This document shows, in pieces, positions 1 to 11,501 of a stretch of DNA of 64,000 nucleotides; the stretch's first letter is position 1, and every line of letters starts with the position of its first letter. The translations under genes and the position numbers were made by a program. The notes beneath the pieces were generated by a model that made no database searches, was not told the DNA's origin, and worked only from the letters and a program-made list of their open reading frames with translations. The stretch lies in NCBI GenBank assembly GCA_963853835.1, contig OY970822.1, forward strand, positions 17,423,501-17,487,500, read 5' to 3'. This stretch comes from Calendula officinalis (Eukaryota; Streptophyta; Magnoliopsida; Asterales; Asteraceae).

Positions 1-1399
1 CATCTATTTCTATTTCACAATTTCTATAAATACATTCAACCATAGAAGTTTTCCCGTCGGCTACCTTTATCTCATAAACCTCATCTAACATCTCGGACGG
101 CACATTGTGAGTTGGCAAGGAGTTAATGAATAGAGTACCTGACACCACATCGTGTGCCTCCTTCGCCTCCTCCCGAGTGAGTTGGAAAGATCGCCCCTTC
201 ACCTTTGCTGGCTCGTGGACACCATCGACTCGATTCCCTTCTTTGGGCACACATTTCTATAGTGTCCCTTCTCGTGACACGAGAAACATTCCACATCGGC
301 CAACAACTTGACCTTAAAACCGGGCTACGTGCCCCGGCCTACCACAACAAAAGCAAGATTTGGACCCACTTCGGCACTCGCCGGTATGATTCTTCCCGCA
401 CTTCTTGCACGAGGCAACACTTCCTTGTTTAGAGAAGCTCGATGTGAACTTCCCTTTCTTGAACGAACTAGAGCCGCTCTCGGCTTTCCTCTTCTCGCCC
501 ACATGGGCCCTCTCGGAAACCCTTGCCTCATTAACCTCCTCAACACCCCGGGCGGCACTAATGGCCTCATCAAGGGTGACCGCCCTCTTAACCTCCAATT
601 GGTAGTCCCATGGTAACCCACAAGCGTACCGGACTACCCTCATTCTCTCCTCCGAGAAAGTTTTTGCAACAAACGGGAGCAATCCCGTGAACTCTCTCGC
701 GTATTCTTCAACGGACATATCACCCTTCTTTAGGGTCACGAACTTCTCGTGCATCTCTTCCAAATCCCTCTCGGGACAAAACTTCTTTCTCAACCTCGCG
801 GTAAACTCATCCCACGACATTTTCTCCACCACCTCCCTTCCGAGGGTCTCATACACAATATCCCACCAAATCATAGCATCTTCTTTCAAAAGTTGTGACG
901 CATAGGTCACCATATCGGCCTTATTACACTTGCTACTTCCGATGACCCGCTCGGTCTCTCGGATCCACCTCATAGTCACTTTCGGGTCCGAACTACCCGT
1001 GTACACATTCGGCTTACAAGACATGAAGGATTTAAACGAGCAACCTTCTTTCTCATCGGGCCAAGCCCTAGCATCACTTTGGCCACCCGTGGAGGATTTC
1101 CCCTCCCCGGTGCCACTACCCCCGATTCTCTCATCCGATTTAGCCTCGGATTCACGGTCTCCACCCGACCTCTCCCGGTCCTCAATAATACGGTGCACTT
1201 CATCGGCCACCGTTCCCTTGATTTGATCAAGAAAAGTTTGGAGATCCGCCATGGTTACCGGAGTTCTATTAGCTCCGACTTCTGATTCATCATCCCGATG
1301 CATCGACGGTTGACTTCCGTGTTCAACCACCACCTCAACATGAGGTATCTCTTCCTCCCGGCCCTCCGGGGCTTTACCACTTCTACGCGTGGTCACCAT
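1..1399 (-). pseudogene. Ty3/gypsy gag-pol, 5' part, decayed
   Basis: Start of a retrotransposon polyprotein read leftwards from an ATG at 1397-1399; it runs off the left edge. The first 361 codons are open: a charged N-terminus, then a retrotransposon gag domain at about residues 160-265, then Cys-rich zinc-knuckle sequence (CKKCGKNHTGEC and CFCCGRPGH). A frameshift or stop near 314-320 breaks the frame. In another frame follows a perfect CX2CX4HX4C knuckle (CFSCHEKGHYRNVC, about 255-297). A second shift near 215-235 leads to retropepsin-like sequence (VVSGTLFINSLP, then VYEIKVADGK). The DT/SGA catalytic triad expected between these two blocks is missing, as if deleted near 100-110. The element cannot make a working polyprotein. 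Reverse transcriptase and integrase would lie outside the window. The gypsy call rests on gag type, knuckles, LTR and primer site. Confidence 0.88.
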
Positions 1400-1633
1400 T
1401 TCTTTTGATCAAGACTATATGAAAGACATTAAACATTTAGTACCTTATGTACAAACCATTAGTCGCATAAGACTCAATATCCATAATCATATCAATCCTC
1501 ATCGGTCCCCTATGTTCAACCCTAAACTTAACATAAAGTCTCAAGGTCAACCTATGATCTTAAGGAATCTTATATTCCTAATGCTACAGTCTAAGACTAG
1601 GATGGTCGTCCAACCTAATTCACTTAAACAGTA

Positions 1634-1645
1634 GCTCTGATACCA
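1634..1645 (-). other. Primer-binding site of the gypsy element
   Basis: On the minus strand this reads TGGTATCAGAGC, complementary to the 3' end of plant initiator-methionine tRNA, the usual primer of plant LTR retrotransposons. It lies three bases inside the LTR edge at 1649 and about 235 bp before the gag ATG, which fixes the orientation of the element. Confidence 0.85.
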
Positions 1646-1648
1646 AGT

Positions 1649-2173
1649 TGTAACACCTCAAATTTTAATACAAAACATTTGGCCAAAATAATCATTTAAT
1701 AAAGAGGAGAACTATCCCAAAATACGGATTTACAAAAACCTTTGGTATGAAAATCAGAGCATAAGTTTGGTGTTACAAAATATATCAAAACCAAGGCTAA
1801 GTCTAAATCCGTTCTAGTGTTCTTCTACACTAGGCCCCGCATCTCTATCCATGCGTACCTAAACCTTCGATCCCGAACCTGAGTACATAGCAAAACAAAC
1901 AAGGAGTACGTGAGACAAAAACGTCTCGTGAGCTACATGGGTTTAGACCCCGATAATAATAAGTATCATATAATATATAAACAATTATACAAGTAGTTCG
2001 TCCATATATCTAGTCACCCTATTGTGACTCTACAATCCTTGTTTCCCTAGCAATCATATCTAGTAATCGGGTTGCCCCCGCACTAACTAGTCACACTATC
2101 GTGCCCAACTATCGGGTTGCCCCCGAACTAGCTAGAAGCACCATCATATCCAACAATCGGGTTGCCCCCGGAC
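1649..2173 (-). mobile_element. Gypsy 5' LTR, gag-proximal segment
   Basis: The plus strand begins TGTAACACC here, so the minus-strand LTR ends GGTGTTACA next to the primer site. The other end, at 11361, reads TGTAACGACCCG on the minus strand, giving the matching inverted ends TGTAAC...GTTACA. The LTR continues after the copia insertion at 10183-11361. Without the insertion it is about 1.7 kb. The matching LTR at the far end of the element is outside the window. Confidence 0.82.
2053..2173. repeat. Tandem 45-50 bp repeat inside the gypsy LTR
   Basis: The unit contains ATCGGGTTGCCCCCGAACTA followed by GCTAG or a variant. Copies lie near 2056, 2109 and 2154 and, beyond the copia insertion, near 10204 and 10260. 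The copia element landed inside the third copy, after its CCCCCGGAC. Confidence 0.75.
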
Positions 2174-2863
2174 TGAAGGATTTATGTGCATAGATAAGTA
2201 CACATGTCACCGTGTCCAATGTTATAAGAAACTAAAGGGTCACACCACTACATACCCAATAATGGACAACCGAATAAAGTAAGTCGTGTGAAATAATTAA
2301 CTGGTTAAGTTAATTATAGAGAAGAGAATAAATGATAATAAGTTAATTATTATTTATGAGGATGGTTAAATATTAGGTTAAGTATTTAACAGACAGTTAA
2401 TTAATAGTTAATTAATTAACTAGTAAAAGTCCAAGGGTTTAAAGTGTTAATAGGAAGTTTAATTATGAGATTAATCATAATTAAACTCCAAGGACTAAAC
2501 CGTAACATCTAGCCTTATAAATAGAAGGCTTATGTGAGGGTTTTAGGTTACACATTACAATACACCAAAACCCTAATCTCCTCTCCCTCTTTCTCTCTTC
2601 GGCCGACACCAAGAAACCCCAAGGGTTTCGGTTTGTGTTCGAGTTCGACGCAAGGCACACACACACAAGTTCTTGTGTGATACTTTGTTGGTACAACGCG
2701 GTCTTGCAGCGTGTCCAGGTGGTGCAGTAGAGGTGGATCACTTCTTTAGCTATCTAAAGGTAATGTTCATCATCTTCTCTTTCTCGTGATCTCATTGACT
2801 AGTAGAGATCCAGTAATGTGGTATTCAAGTTCCGCCATGTGAATACTACAAGGTTTTCCTACA
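2174..2863 (+). repeat. Copia 5' LTR
   Basis: A 690-bp LTR beginning TGAAGGATTT and ending TTTTCCTACA. It holds a TATA box, a CT-rich tract and a CA run. The 86-codon ORF on its minus strand (2481-2741) is antisense to the LTR and has no family signature. Confidence 0.93.
2516..2523 (+). promoter_or_regulatory. TATA box of the copia 5' LTR
   Basis: TATAAATA lies about 340 bp into the LTR. The same box is kept at 9831-9838 in the 3' LTR. It is the probable U3 promoter of the element, so transcripts should start about 30 bp downstream. Confidence 0.6.
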
Positions 2864-3352
2864 GTGGTATCAGAGCTTTCTACTAATCTCAATGAGATTC
2901 GGTTGAGTTTCTTTTCGTCTAGAAAAGAACCCTAGAATTTTCGGCCAAGAACATTGTTCAAGTTTATGAACAATTGGTTTGAATAGGGATCTAGATAAAA
3001 AGAAATTAAGCTTCTTTTTCTTCCTTGTTTTTTTCGAATTCGTGTACATATATATACATATATTTAATTTTTTTTTATCTTAGAAAGAACCCTAGTAAAT
3101 TTAATCCAAGAACATTGTTCATGTTTATGAACAATTGGATTGAATAGGTTTCAAGATAAAAAGAACTAGGTTTCTTTTTTTTGTTTAGTAAATAAAACCT
3201 AGTATGTTTAATCCAAGCAAATTATTCAAAGTTTTTGAATAAATGGAATAAATGGGTTTTAAGACAAAATTAAGAAAAGGTTATGTTAAATTTTTCGTTT
3301 AAAAGTTTAACAAGTTTATTTGTTTATTATTATTATTATTATTATTAATGAA

Positions 3353-3405
<53 letters not shown>

Positions 3406-4728
3406 ACGGTAGTCAAAACCGAACCAACCGAGACACGGTCGGAGATCGGTTCGACGACCGAGTGGTCGACCAAAACCGAGTCCACCGAGTTTCGGTTGGA
3501 TGGTATTTCTTGAAGACCAAGATATCTTTTTGATTTTAGTCCAAGATATGGTCTAAATCAAGAAATAAAATCTACAAGTTATTATGTAAGATTTTATGTT
3601 TAAAAGTCAATCTATAAGTATTTTAGTTGACTAGTTTACTTATTTATTTTTCGTCTAAATAATAATAATAAGTATTAACATTTAAATTAAACCTAATGAT
3701 TTTAATAGTTATTAAAATCAAGATAATTATGAAATTAAGGAGGAAATAAGAAACCGATTTAGGGGTAATTTAATAATTATCAGTTTGGTAATTTAAATTA
3801 TCAGTTTATTTATTTAATTATATGACATAACCCAAAAGAAGTGATATTGTGTTTATTTTAGCTTTTTCCAAATTTTTTTATTTTTCGGAAATTTTATATA
3901 GTTTTAGTTTTTTTAAATTACAAAACACAAAAACCAAGTCTTTGGGGTTATGGCATAGCAATTCTCGAAATTGCATGTATTTATTTTTATTTCGTTTATT
4001 TTAATTGGAATAAAAAGATGGTGACTATAAACAGTTTGTTTAGAAAACCAAGATTTAATTATAAGATGGTAATTATAAATAGTTTGTTTAGAAAACCAAA
4101 TTTAAAATTAATAATGTTAAAGTAAACAGTTTGTTTATAAACCAAGTTTTATGAAACAAATTAAAAGGTGGAATTTATAAACAGTTAGTTTATAAAAACC
4201 AAGTAATTAAAAACTGGCTAACTTTTTCGAACAAAGGAAAATCCTTTTTAGAAAATCTTAGATCAGAGTGCAACCCACCTAATGGAACACCTCACTTGTT
4301 AAACGATATTCACATTGTAAGGAGAAAGAACCTTAGATGTGGATTCAAATCATTGCGAGTGTTAGGGTGTGTAGGGTCTTGTGATAATCGGGAGTCCCGA
4401 CGCAAGGCATCACACTGTCTTAGGTGGTACGATCTATTTTGGTGATAATCGGGAGTCCCGGCCCAAAATGCACTAGAGGGATTAAAACATGTACAAGTTT
4501 GTTGTTCAACTTGATATCCCAAGGATCTAGGAATCGTTTCTAGTCTAGAGGCGATCGGTATGGCTATACCTACCAGAAATAGCGTGGCTCTAATGGGAAG
4601 TGCCCAAACCTTGTATTAGAGGGCGTGAAATATGGGTCCTAGTCTAACTATTATTATTAAAAGGTAATAATGTTAGAAGTTATTTATTTTATCTAATCTT
4701 ACTAACCGTTTGTTTGTTTTTCTTATAG
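2864..4728 (+). other. Copia leader with primer site, tandem modules and possible 3' splice site
   Basis: TGGTATCAGAGC at 2865-2876 is the tRNA-iMet primer site, one base after the LTR. The 1.9-kb leader then holds three degenerate copies of a module of about 100 bp (near 2925, 3080 and 3185) with CCAAGAACATTGTTCAWGTT and GAACAATTGG; a (TA)n run at about 3357-3405; four modules of about 55 bp containing AACAGTTTGTTTA (4019-4205); and two copies of GTGATAATCGGGAGTCCCG near 4381 and 4441. A pyrimidine-rich tract ending TTCTTATAG lies directly before the gag ATG and resembles a 3' splice site, so a leader intron is possible. Confidence 0.65.
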
Positions 4729-5358
4729 ATGCCTGTACTATCAGAAATTCCGTTTTACTCACCAAACGAATCGCGAAAGTTCATCACTGGAAAATGGAAG
4801 CTTACTGGTCCGAACTACAAAGTTTGGAAAGTGCACTTTAGGAGTTACCTAAAAGCACAGAATCTACCGTACGTGATAGACGAGGTGCCCAAGGGACAAC
4901 CAGGGCAAGATGCCCAGGATGATGAGCTTGACACTTATTATCAGTATCTGGCAGATGAATCACAAGTTATGTCGATTCTTATTCTTACTTCATTATCAGA
5001 GCTTACTGATAATCTACGTAAGAAACCACGCTATGAGTTTGTCCAATATCTTGAGGAGACGTTTAAAGATAGTACTGAAGATAGCAAGCAGTTCATTTTG
5101 AAAGAAATCATTTCGTCAAAAATGAAAGATGATCAACCACTGAGTGACCACCTTATCAACATAAGGAGGTTACTAGATTGTCTCACCCTAGTTACTGGCA
5201 CATCAAACGAGCATGAACAAGTCTTGTTCTTGTTTGGATCTCTCACTCAGTACTATCAGGACAAGGTAGTACGTATGATCGGGAATTTTGATTTGTGTGT
5301 CGCAGGTCTACACGAGAATCTCTTGTGTATACGCGATGTTCAAAGGTTGGAGGAATAA
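4729..5358 (+). CDS. Copia gag (UBN2-type), stopped early
   Basis: Encodes 209 residues. The N-terminal part has the copia-gag pattern with conserved Trp and Tyr in KLTGPNYKVWKVHFRSYL, and the rest follows the UBN2/gag-polypeptide layout with a helical block near residues 70-150. Gag would form the virus-like particle that packages element RNA. A TAA at 5356-5358 ends the frame. The same frame stays open from 5359 into the protease, so this stop probably interrupted a gag-pol ORF. No CX2CX4HX4C knuckle is seen before the protease, only CPTCGSKDIC near 5425, so the knuckle region may be lost. The ATG directly follows a splice-acceptor-like tract. Confidence 0.82.
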   Translation: MPVLSEIPFYSPNESRKFITGKWKLTGPNYKVWKVHFRSYLKAQNLPYVIDEVPKGQPGQDAQDDELDTYYQYLADESQVMSILILTSLSELTDNLRKKPRYEFVQYLEETFKDSTEDSKQFILKEIISSKMKDDQPLSDHLINIRRLLDCLTLVTGTSNEHEQVLFLFGSLTQYYQDKVVRMIGNFDLCVAGLHENLLCIRDVQRLEE

Positions 5359-5397
5359 TCTCTCCCTGAGATTCAGCAGGATGAGTTCTATGATTGG

Positions 5398-8300
5398 TTG
5401 AATGACTTTGCTGATTTGTGTTGCCCAACTTGTGGCAGCAAGGATATTTGCGAGCACACGTCGGACGTGGGGCTGTTGGACGCTGACTTTGTCAGCGATT
5501 CAGGTATCTTTATGATTGATTGTCTCGTTACTTCTAGTGAATCCTGGGTATTGGATACCGGATGTGGTCATCACATTTGCAATCATTTGCAGGGATTTAA
5601 GAAGAACAGGAGGCTAGGACGAGGGGATGTTGAACTACGAGTAGGCGAAGGTTCCAAGGTTGGAGCTGAAGCCGTAGGAACATATCTTCTCAAGTTGCCT
5701 TCAGGAAGAGTCTTGGAACTTAAAGATTGTTATTATGTTCCTAGACTTATTAAGAATGTTATTTTTTTATTTACTTATAGACAGTGGTTTTTATTATGAG
5801 TTTTATGGAAAAACAATTTCGTGTTTAAAAAATGACATTTTATATTTTAACGCAAATTCTCATAATGGTCTATACACGTTAAATCTAAATAACATAGAAC
5901 GAGACGTTTATCATATAAGTAAAAGATCCAAGAGTAACTTGAATCAAACTTATCTTTGGCATTGTCGTTTAGGTCATATAAACGAGACTCGCATTAAGAA
6001 GCTCCACGATGATGGAATTCTAGAGCCATTTGATTTGGAATCATATGCAATATGTGAAGCTTGTTTATCTGGCAAGATGACAAAAGACCCTTTCAACCAC
6101 TACAATGAAAGGGCAGGCGAGTTGTTAGGGATTATACACACAGATGTGTATGGACCCTTTACTCCAGAAGCCAGAGGAGGATACCCCTACTTCATTACCT
6201 TTACTGACGACTTCAGTAGGTATGGTTATGTCTTTCTTATGAGACTAAAGTCTGAGAGCTTTGACAAGTTCAAAAAATATCAGGGGGAAGTAGAAAACCA
6301 ACTAGGCAAGAAAATTAAGTCACTTCGGTCTGACCGAGGAGGCGAATATTTGAGCCAAGAGTTCGACGATCATTTGAAGGAATGTGGGATTGTTTCACAA
6401 CTCATACCTCCGTATACGCCTTAGATGAATGGCGTATCAGAAAGGAGGAATCGCACCTTGTTAGACATGGTACGTTCAATGATGTGTCGCGCCCCACTAC
6501 CACTATCATTTTGGGGGCATGCACTCAAGACTGCAGCATTCACACTGAATAGAGTTCCGACCAAGTCAGTAGAAAAGACTCCGTTCGAGCATTGGACGGG
6601 GAGAAAACCAAAATTATCTTTTCTCAAGATTTGGGGTTGTGAAGCATACGTTAGACGTAACTTCACAGACAAGCTAAACCCCAAGTCAGACAAGTGTATC
6701 TTCGTTGGATATCCAAGGGAAACCTTAGGATACTATTTCTATCATCAAGAAGACAACAAAGTCATTGTTGCTCGGAAAGGTGTCTTCTTGGAGGAGAAGT
6801 TTCTAGGAACTGAAACTCCAAGAAAAGAAATAGAGCTTCAAGAAATTGAAGAGAACGAAGATCCACCGACGACTTCAGTCGAACCAGTAGTTCAACAAAG
6901 AATTGTTGATTCCCAACCAGACCCACCGGTTGAGGAAGAAGAGACACGCAATCCGCGTAGGTCCAGTAGGCCACGCCAAGAACCAAATAGGTATCTTGGA
7001 TTCATGATCGATGAAGATGATGGAAGTCTACTAGAACCATTAACCTACAGCGAAGCTGCTAACGGCATAGAGTCTGAAAGATGGCTCGGGGCTATGCAAG
7101 TAGAGATGCAATCCATGTATGACAACCAAGTTTGGGTGATATCAGACTTGCCACCACAGTCACGTGTTGTTGGATGCAAGTGGGTTTTCAAGAAGAAAAC
7201 CGGCATGGATGGAAAAGTACATACTTACAAAGCATGACTCGTTGCGAAGGGTTTCACGCAAACACATGGTGTGGATTCTTCTGAAACCTACTCGCCAGTC
7301 GCCATGCTTAAGTCTATTAGAATTCTTATGGCCATATCAACATATTACGACTATGAGATATGGCAGATGGATGTTAAAACCGCCTTCCTTAACGGGGAGT
7401 TGAATGAGGACGTATTCATGATACAACCGGATGGTTTTACTGATCCAAGGAATCCTAATAAAGTATGTAAATTGCTAAAATCCATTTATGGATTGAAGCA
7501 ATCATCTAGAAGTTGGAACTTACACTTTGACAAAAGAATCAAAGAATTTGGTTTTGTCAAAAGTGAATTCGAGGCGTGTGTCTATACAAAATTCAGTGGG
7601 AGCATAGTAATCTTCCTAGTCTTGTATGTTGATGACATACTGCTTATAGGAAACGATATACCAGCATTACAAGGAGTAAAATCCTGGTTAGGTAAATGTT
7701 TCCAGATGAAGGACTTGGGAGAAGCAGCATTTATATTGGGTATAAAGATCTATAGAGATAGATCTAGGCGGCTTATTGGACTTAGTCAAAGTACATACAT
7801 TGACAAAGTACTGAAGAGATTCAGTATGAGTGATTATAAGAGAGGACTCATTCCAATGACACATGGCATTACACTGAGCAAAGCTCAGAGTCCCACATCT
7901 AGCAAAGAAATAGCTAGGATGAGTTTGGTACCATATGCTTCGGCAATTGAATCAATCATGTATGCCATGTTATGTACTAGGCCCGATATTGCTTACTCCA
8001 TAAGTCTCACAAGCAGATATCAAAAGAATCCTGGTGAACCCCATTGGGTGGCTGTCAAGAACATTCTCAAGTATTTGAGAAGGACGAAAGAAATGTTCTT
8101 GGTCTTTGGAGGTTCGTTGGAAGAATTGCGTGTAACTGGTTACACAGATGCAAGCTTCCAAACCGACAGAGACGATTACAAATCTCAATCGGGATTTGTA
8201 TTCACACTAAACGGAGGAGCTATATCTTGGAAGAGTCAGAAACAAGATACGATAGCAGATTCGACTACAGAGGCTGAGTACATTGCCGCAAATGATGCTG

Positions 8301-8617
8301 GGAAAGAAGCCATGTGGCTTAAGAATTTTATCGAGGATCTTAGAGTTATTGCCAGTATCTCTAGACCCATCGAAATATTCTGTGATAATAGTGGAACAAT
8401 AGCGCAAGTTGTTGAACCAAGAGAGCATCAAAAGACCATGCATGTACGCAGGAAATATCACCGCATACGTGAGTATGTAAGAGAAGGTGATATTGTAATT
8501 AAGAAAATACCAACGGATGACAACGTCGCTGACCCGTTGACAAAACCACTAGCTGGACCAAAGCATGAGAAACATGCGCACGCTATAGGCATGCAGTACC
8601 TAAATATTGGTAGCTAG
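5398..8617 (+). pseudogene. Copia pol: protease, integrase, RT, RNase H, broken
   Basis: Domains come in copia order. Protease has WVLDTGCGHHIC at about 5545-5580. A frameshift in the T-rich stretch near 5760-5780 moves the frame. Pre-integrase sequence with HCRLGH and CEAC, the HHCC zinc finger, lies at about 5960-6070. The integrase core starts with HTDVYGPF at about 6140 and includes DDFSRYGYVF and LRSDRGGEY. A TAG at 6422-6424 sits where this family usually has Gln before MNG. Reverse transcriptase starts near 7070, with a TGA at 7235-7237 at the position of the usual Arg in AR/LVAKGF, then MDVKTAFLNGEL and the catalytic YVDD near 7627. RNase H has TEAEYIAA near 8267. The last ORF ends at 8617. 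Both later stops fit single C-to-T changes. The copy needs help in trans to move. Confidence 0.92.
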
Positions 8618-9488
8618 TAATTTTGATTAGAATCATAGACATGCTTGAAATCGATACATTATGTAATAACATTTCGTGGGATTGAAATAGAAAGTTTTAC
8701 GTAATATTTTCACATTGTCTATTCTTAACATGTTTTAAACCTATCCTTGATACACAAAGTTTTTGAGTATCTAAATTGTCTGTGGTTGCTTGAATTTAGT
8801 GGGAGCTAAATTCAAGAGTTATTACCATTATGAATATTTATCCATTTCATAGTTATTGAATAGAGAAACAATAGTTGTTAAAATAAATATTCATAGATGT
8901 TTACAGAGTTTGCTAAACATTAGACGTGACCAATAGATCGAGATTACTTCATGGAGCCTAAGCATGAGTAATTTCGAGTAGATGTCCTCTGACCTGAGAC
9001 GTTTTGGTTTGAGACACGATGACTTCTGATCTTTAGCATTTATCTACCGTCACACCGTAAAAAGGTGATCATAAGGAACTTGACTAAGACAGCGGAAGTC
9101 GTGGGCAAGATAACGCAAATGTCAAGATGGAATCTGCACCTTCTTTAACTAGAAGAGATATTTCATGGTCGCTCGACGATTAAGACTACTGAAATGCGTG
9201 GCCGCGCTCGGAAAATGATTAGATCATTCGGTAATCCGTTACTGCAGAAAGTCGAAATCAGAGTCGAGAAAATTCAAGTATATGGAACAAGATCCCTGCT
9301 CCATGTCTATTACTCAAATTAAGAAATATCATGATGCGAAAGGAAAATCTGTTAGTGTTATTTATTTTATGAATATTATCTCTGGATGTAAGAGTTCTTA
9401 TGACCTGGTTATCCTAAATGTCTGGCTAGGGACCGCTTTAGGCCAACGATGATCAGAAAGTGTTTCTTAACTTGCACAAGTGGGAGTC
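8618..9488 (+). other. Copia 3' untranslated region and polypurine tract
   Basis: About 870 bp between the pol stop and the 3' LTR with no ORF of note. It ends in AAGTGGGAGTC directly before the LTR TG at 9489, the usual site and form of a copia polypurine tract. Confidence 0.75.
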
Positions 9489-10182
9489 TGAAGGATTTAT
9501 GTGCACAGATAAGTACACGTGTCACCGTGTCCAATGTTATAAGACACTAAAGGGTCACACCACTACACACCCAATAATGGACAACCGAATAAAGTAAGTT
9601 GTGTGGAATAATTAACTAGTTAAGTTAATTATAGAGAAGAGAATAAATGATAATAAGTTAATTACTATTTATGAGGATGGTTAAATATTAGGTTAAGTAT
9701 TTAACGGACAGTTAATTAATAGTTAATTAATTAACTAGTAAAAGTCCAAGGGTTTAAAGTGTTAATAGGAAGTTTAATTATGAGATTAATCATAATTAAA
9801 CTCCAAGGACTAAACCGTAACATCTAGCCTTATAAATAGAAGGCTTATGTGAGGGTTTTAGGTTACACATTACAATACACCAAAACCCTAATCTCCTCTC
9901 CCTCTTTCTCTCTTCGGCCGAAACCAAGAAACCCTAAGGGTTTCGGTTTGTGTTCAAGTTCGACGCAAGGCACACACACACACACAAGTTCTTGTGTGAT
10001 ACTTTGTTGGTACAACGCGGTCTTGCAGCGTGTCCAGGTGGTGCAGTATAGGTGGATCACTTCTTTAGCTATCTAAAGGTAATGTTCATCATCATCTCTT
10101 TCTCGTGATCCCATCGACTAGTAGAGATCCAGTAATGTGGTATTCAAGTTCCGCCATGTGAATACTACAAGGTTTTCCTACA
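9489..10182 (+). repeat. Copia 3' LTR
   Basis: A 694-bp direct repeat of 2174-2863. Differences are about 16 scattered single bases and two extra CA units in the CACACA run near 9972. It ends TTTTCCTACA before the right copy of the target site. Confidence 0.93.
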
Positions 10183-11361
10183 CGAACTAGCTAGAAACAC
10201 TATCCTATCTAACTATCGGGTTGCCCCCGAACTAGCTAGAAACATCACCATGTCTAGTTATTGGGTTGCCCATGAACTAACTAACATCACATCATCTCGT
10301 TCTGACCGTAACTCGACAGTTATATCAATCATAGCTCTCGGCTATCACATCAATCATCAAACAAGTTAGTTAAATACCGACATTAATACATAACTAACTC
10401 GACATAAAATAGGTCTAGGTAATAATTAAACAGACTCCACGTAATTAAACGAAATATACTTTCATGGCTATGTACTCAATAAAGTCCACACGTACTCACC
10501 TTAGCAATAATGTCCCAACCGTAATCTTTCCGCCGGTTTCCTTGCTACACAATTCGGTCAACTTTCCAAGACTTCACCGAATGCCTAATACGATAATCAC
10601 AAGATGTTCAACATCACATACTACCAATACTGTATCCATTTATCACTAGATACCATCAACTAACACTTTCCCCCAATTATGGTAATTTGCCAAACCCTAG
10701 GTTTAACCAACCCTTAAGATTCTTACCAATCTTAATCATACACTTGTTTCCTTTGTAAATATACCATCTATTAAGTGTATACATCATTTATAACACCATA
10801 ACCCATAACCCCAAGAACTAGGGTTTCAAACCCAAGCATCCAAATACATAGATCTTAAGCTATAAAGATCAAGGAGTGAAGATATACCTTTAATCTTCCA
10901 CTAGGAGTGAAATCTACCAAAGATTTGTGAAGAGATCAACCAAAATCTGCACTTGAGCTCAAAAATCGCCAAAGAGGAAACTAGGGTTTTGATATGGCAT
11001 TTAATGAGCTAAAACCCGAATTTATTGCAGACGACCCAAGTTCACGCCGTGAACTAGTTCACGGTCGTGAACTTTGCGCTCCGTGAACAATTCCAGATCG
11101 CTACTTGAACGTGAACTTCGATCGCCAGAAAACATCAATCCCTGTAAGGGGTTCACGATCGTGAACCCAAGTTCACGGCGTGAACTTCCCTTGTGCAGCA
11201 GGGCTGCACTTTTCGATTGTTGTCTCGACCCGGTTTCGCCCATAACTTTCTCGTACGGTGTCCAAATGACACGAGACCAATTCCTACATTCTTTAAACGA
11301 TTTATCCTTATTTATCAGATTTTTATACAATTTATTTATTTACAAATTTCGGGTCGTTACA
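10183..11361 (-). mobile_element. Gypsy 5' LTR, upstream (U3-side) segment
   Basis: Continues the LTR begun at 1649. The plus strand resumes with CGAACTAGCTAG and two more copies of the ATCGGGTTGCCCCC unit, and ends TTTCGGGTCGTTACA at 11361. On the minus strand this is a TGTAACGACCCGAAA start, a common form of plant gypsy LTR. It holds a cluster of GTTCACG palindromes at 11039-11187. The short ORFs here are not conserved coding sequence. Whether 11362-11366 (TTGTA) is the target duplication cannot be tested, because the other end is outside the window. Confidence 0.82.
11039..11187. repeat. Four GTTCACG...CGTGAAC palindromes in the gypsy LTR
   Basis: Four near-perfect palindromes built on GTTCACG/CGTGAAC lie at 11039-11055 (one-base centre), 11056-11073 (GT centre), 11148-11167 (20 bp, perfect) and 11169-11187 (one-base centre). 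Two more half-sites lie near 11091 and 11110. They fall about 175-320 bp inside the U3 start of the LTR. Confidence 0.85.
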
Positions 11362-11501
11362 TTGTATACGTTTTCAACATCATGCGGACCAAATATACAA
11401 TTTGGTCAAAGTATAATAATTATTTTGCAATTCACTATCTATTCTCTAGCATACTGTACATACTTTTGCATTTATAACTCTAGAAATAGGGGGTTAAGTA
11501 T

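Larger units (their letters stand above)
2174..10182 (+). mobile_element. Complete Ty1/copia LTR retrotransposon nested in the gypsy LTR
   Basis: An 8.0-kb element with two nearly identical LTRs (2174-2863 and 9489-10182), a primer-binding site, a 1.9-kb leader, gag, pol and a purine tract before the 3' LTR. It is flanked by CGGAC on the left and CGAAC on the right, a 5-bp target duplication with one transition. It split a tandem repeat of the gypsy LTR, so it is younger than that element. The LTRs differ at about 16 single bases by eye (roughly 2.3%) plus four bases in a CA run, which suggests a fairly recent insertion. The coding region nevertheless has three in-frame stops and one frameshift. 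Confidence 0.95.

Noticed and set aside
2481..2741. 86-codon minus-strand ORF in the copia LTR, repeated in part at 9863-10060
   Set aside because: Antisense to the LTR, and its length differs between the two LTRs; no family motif.
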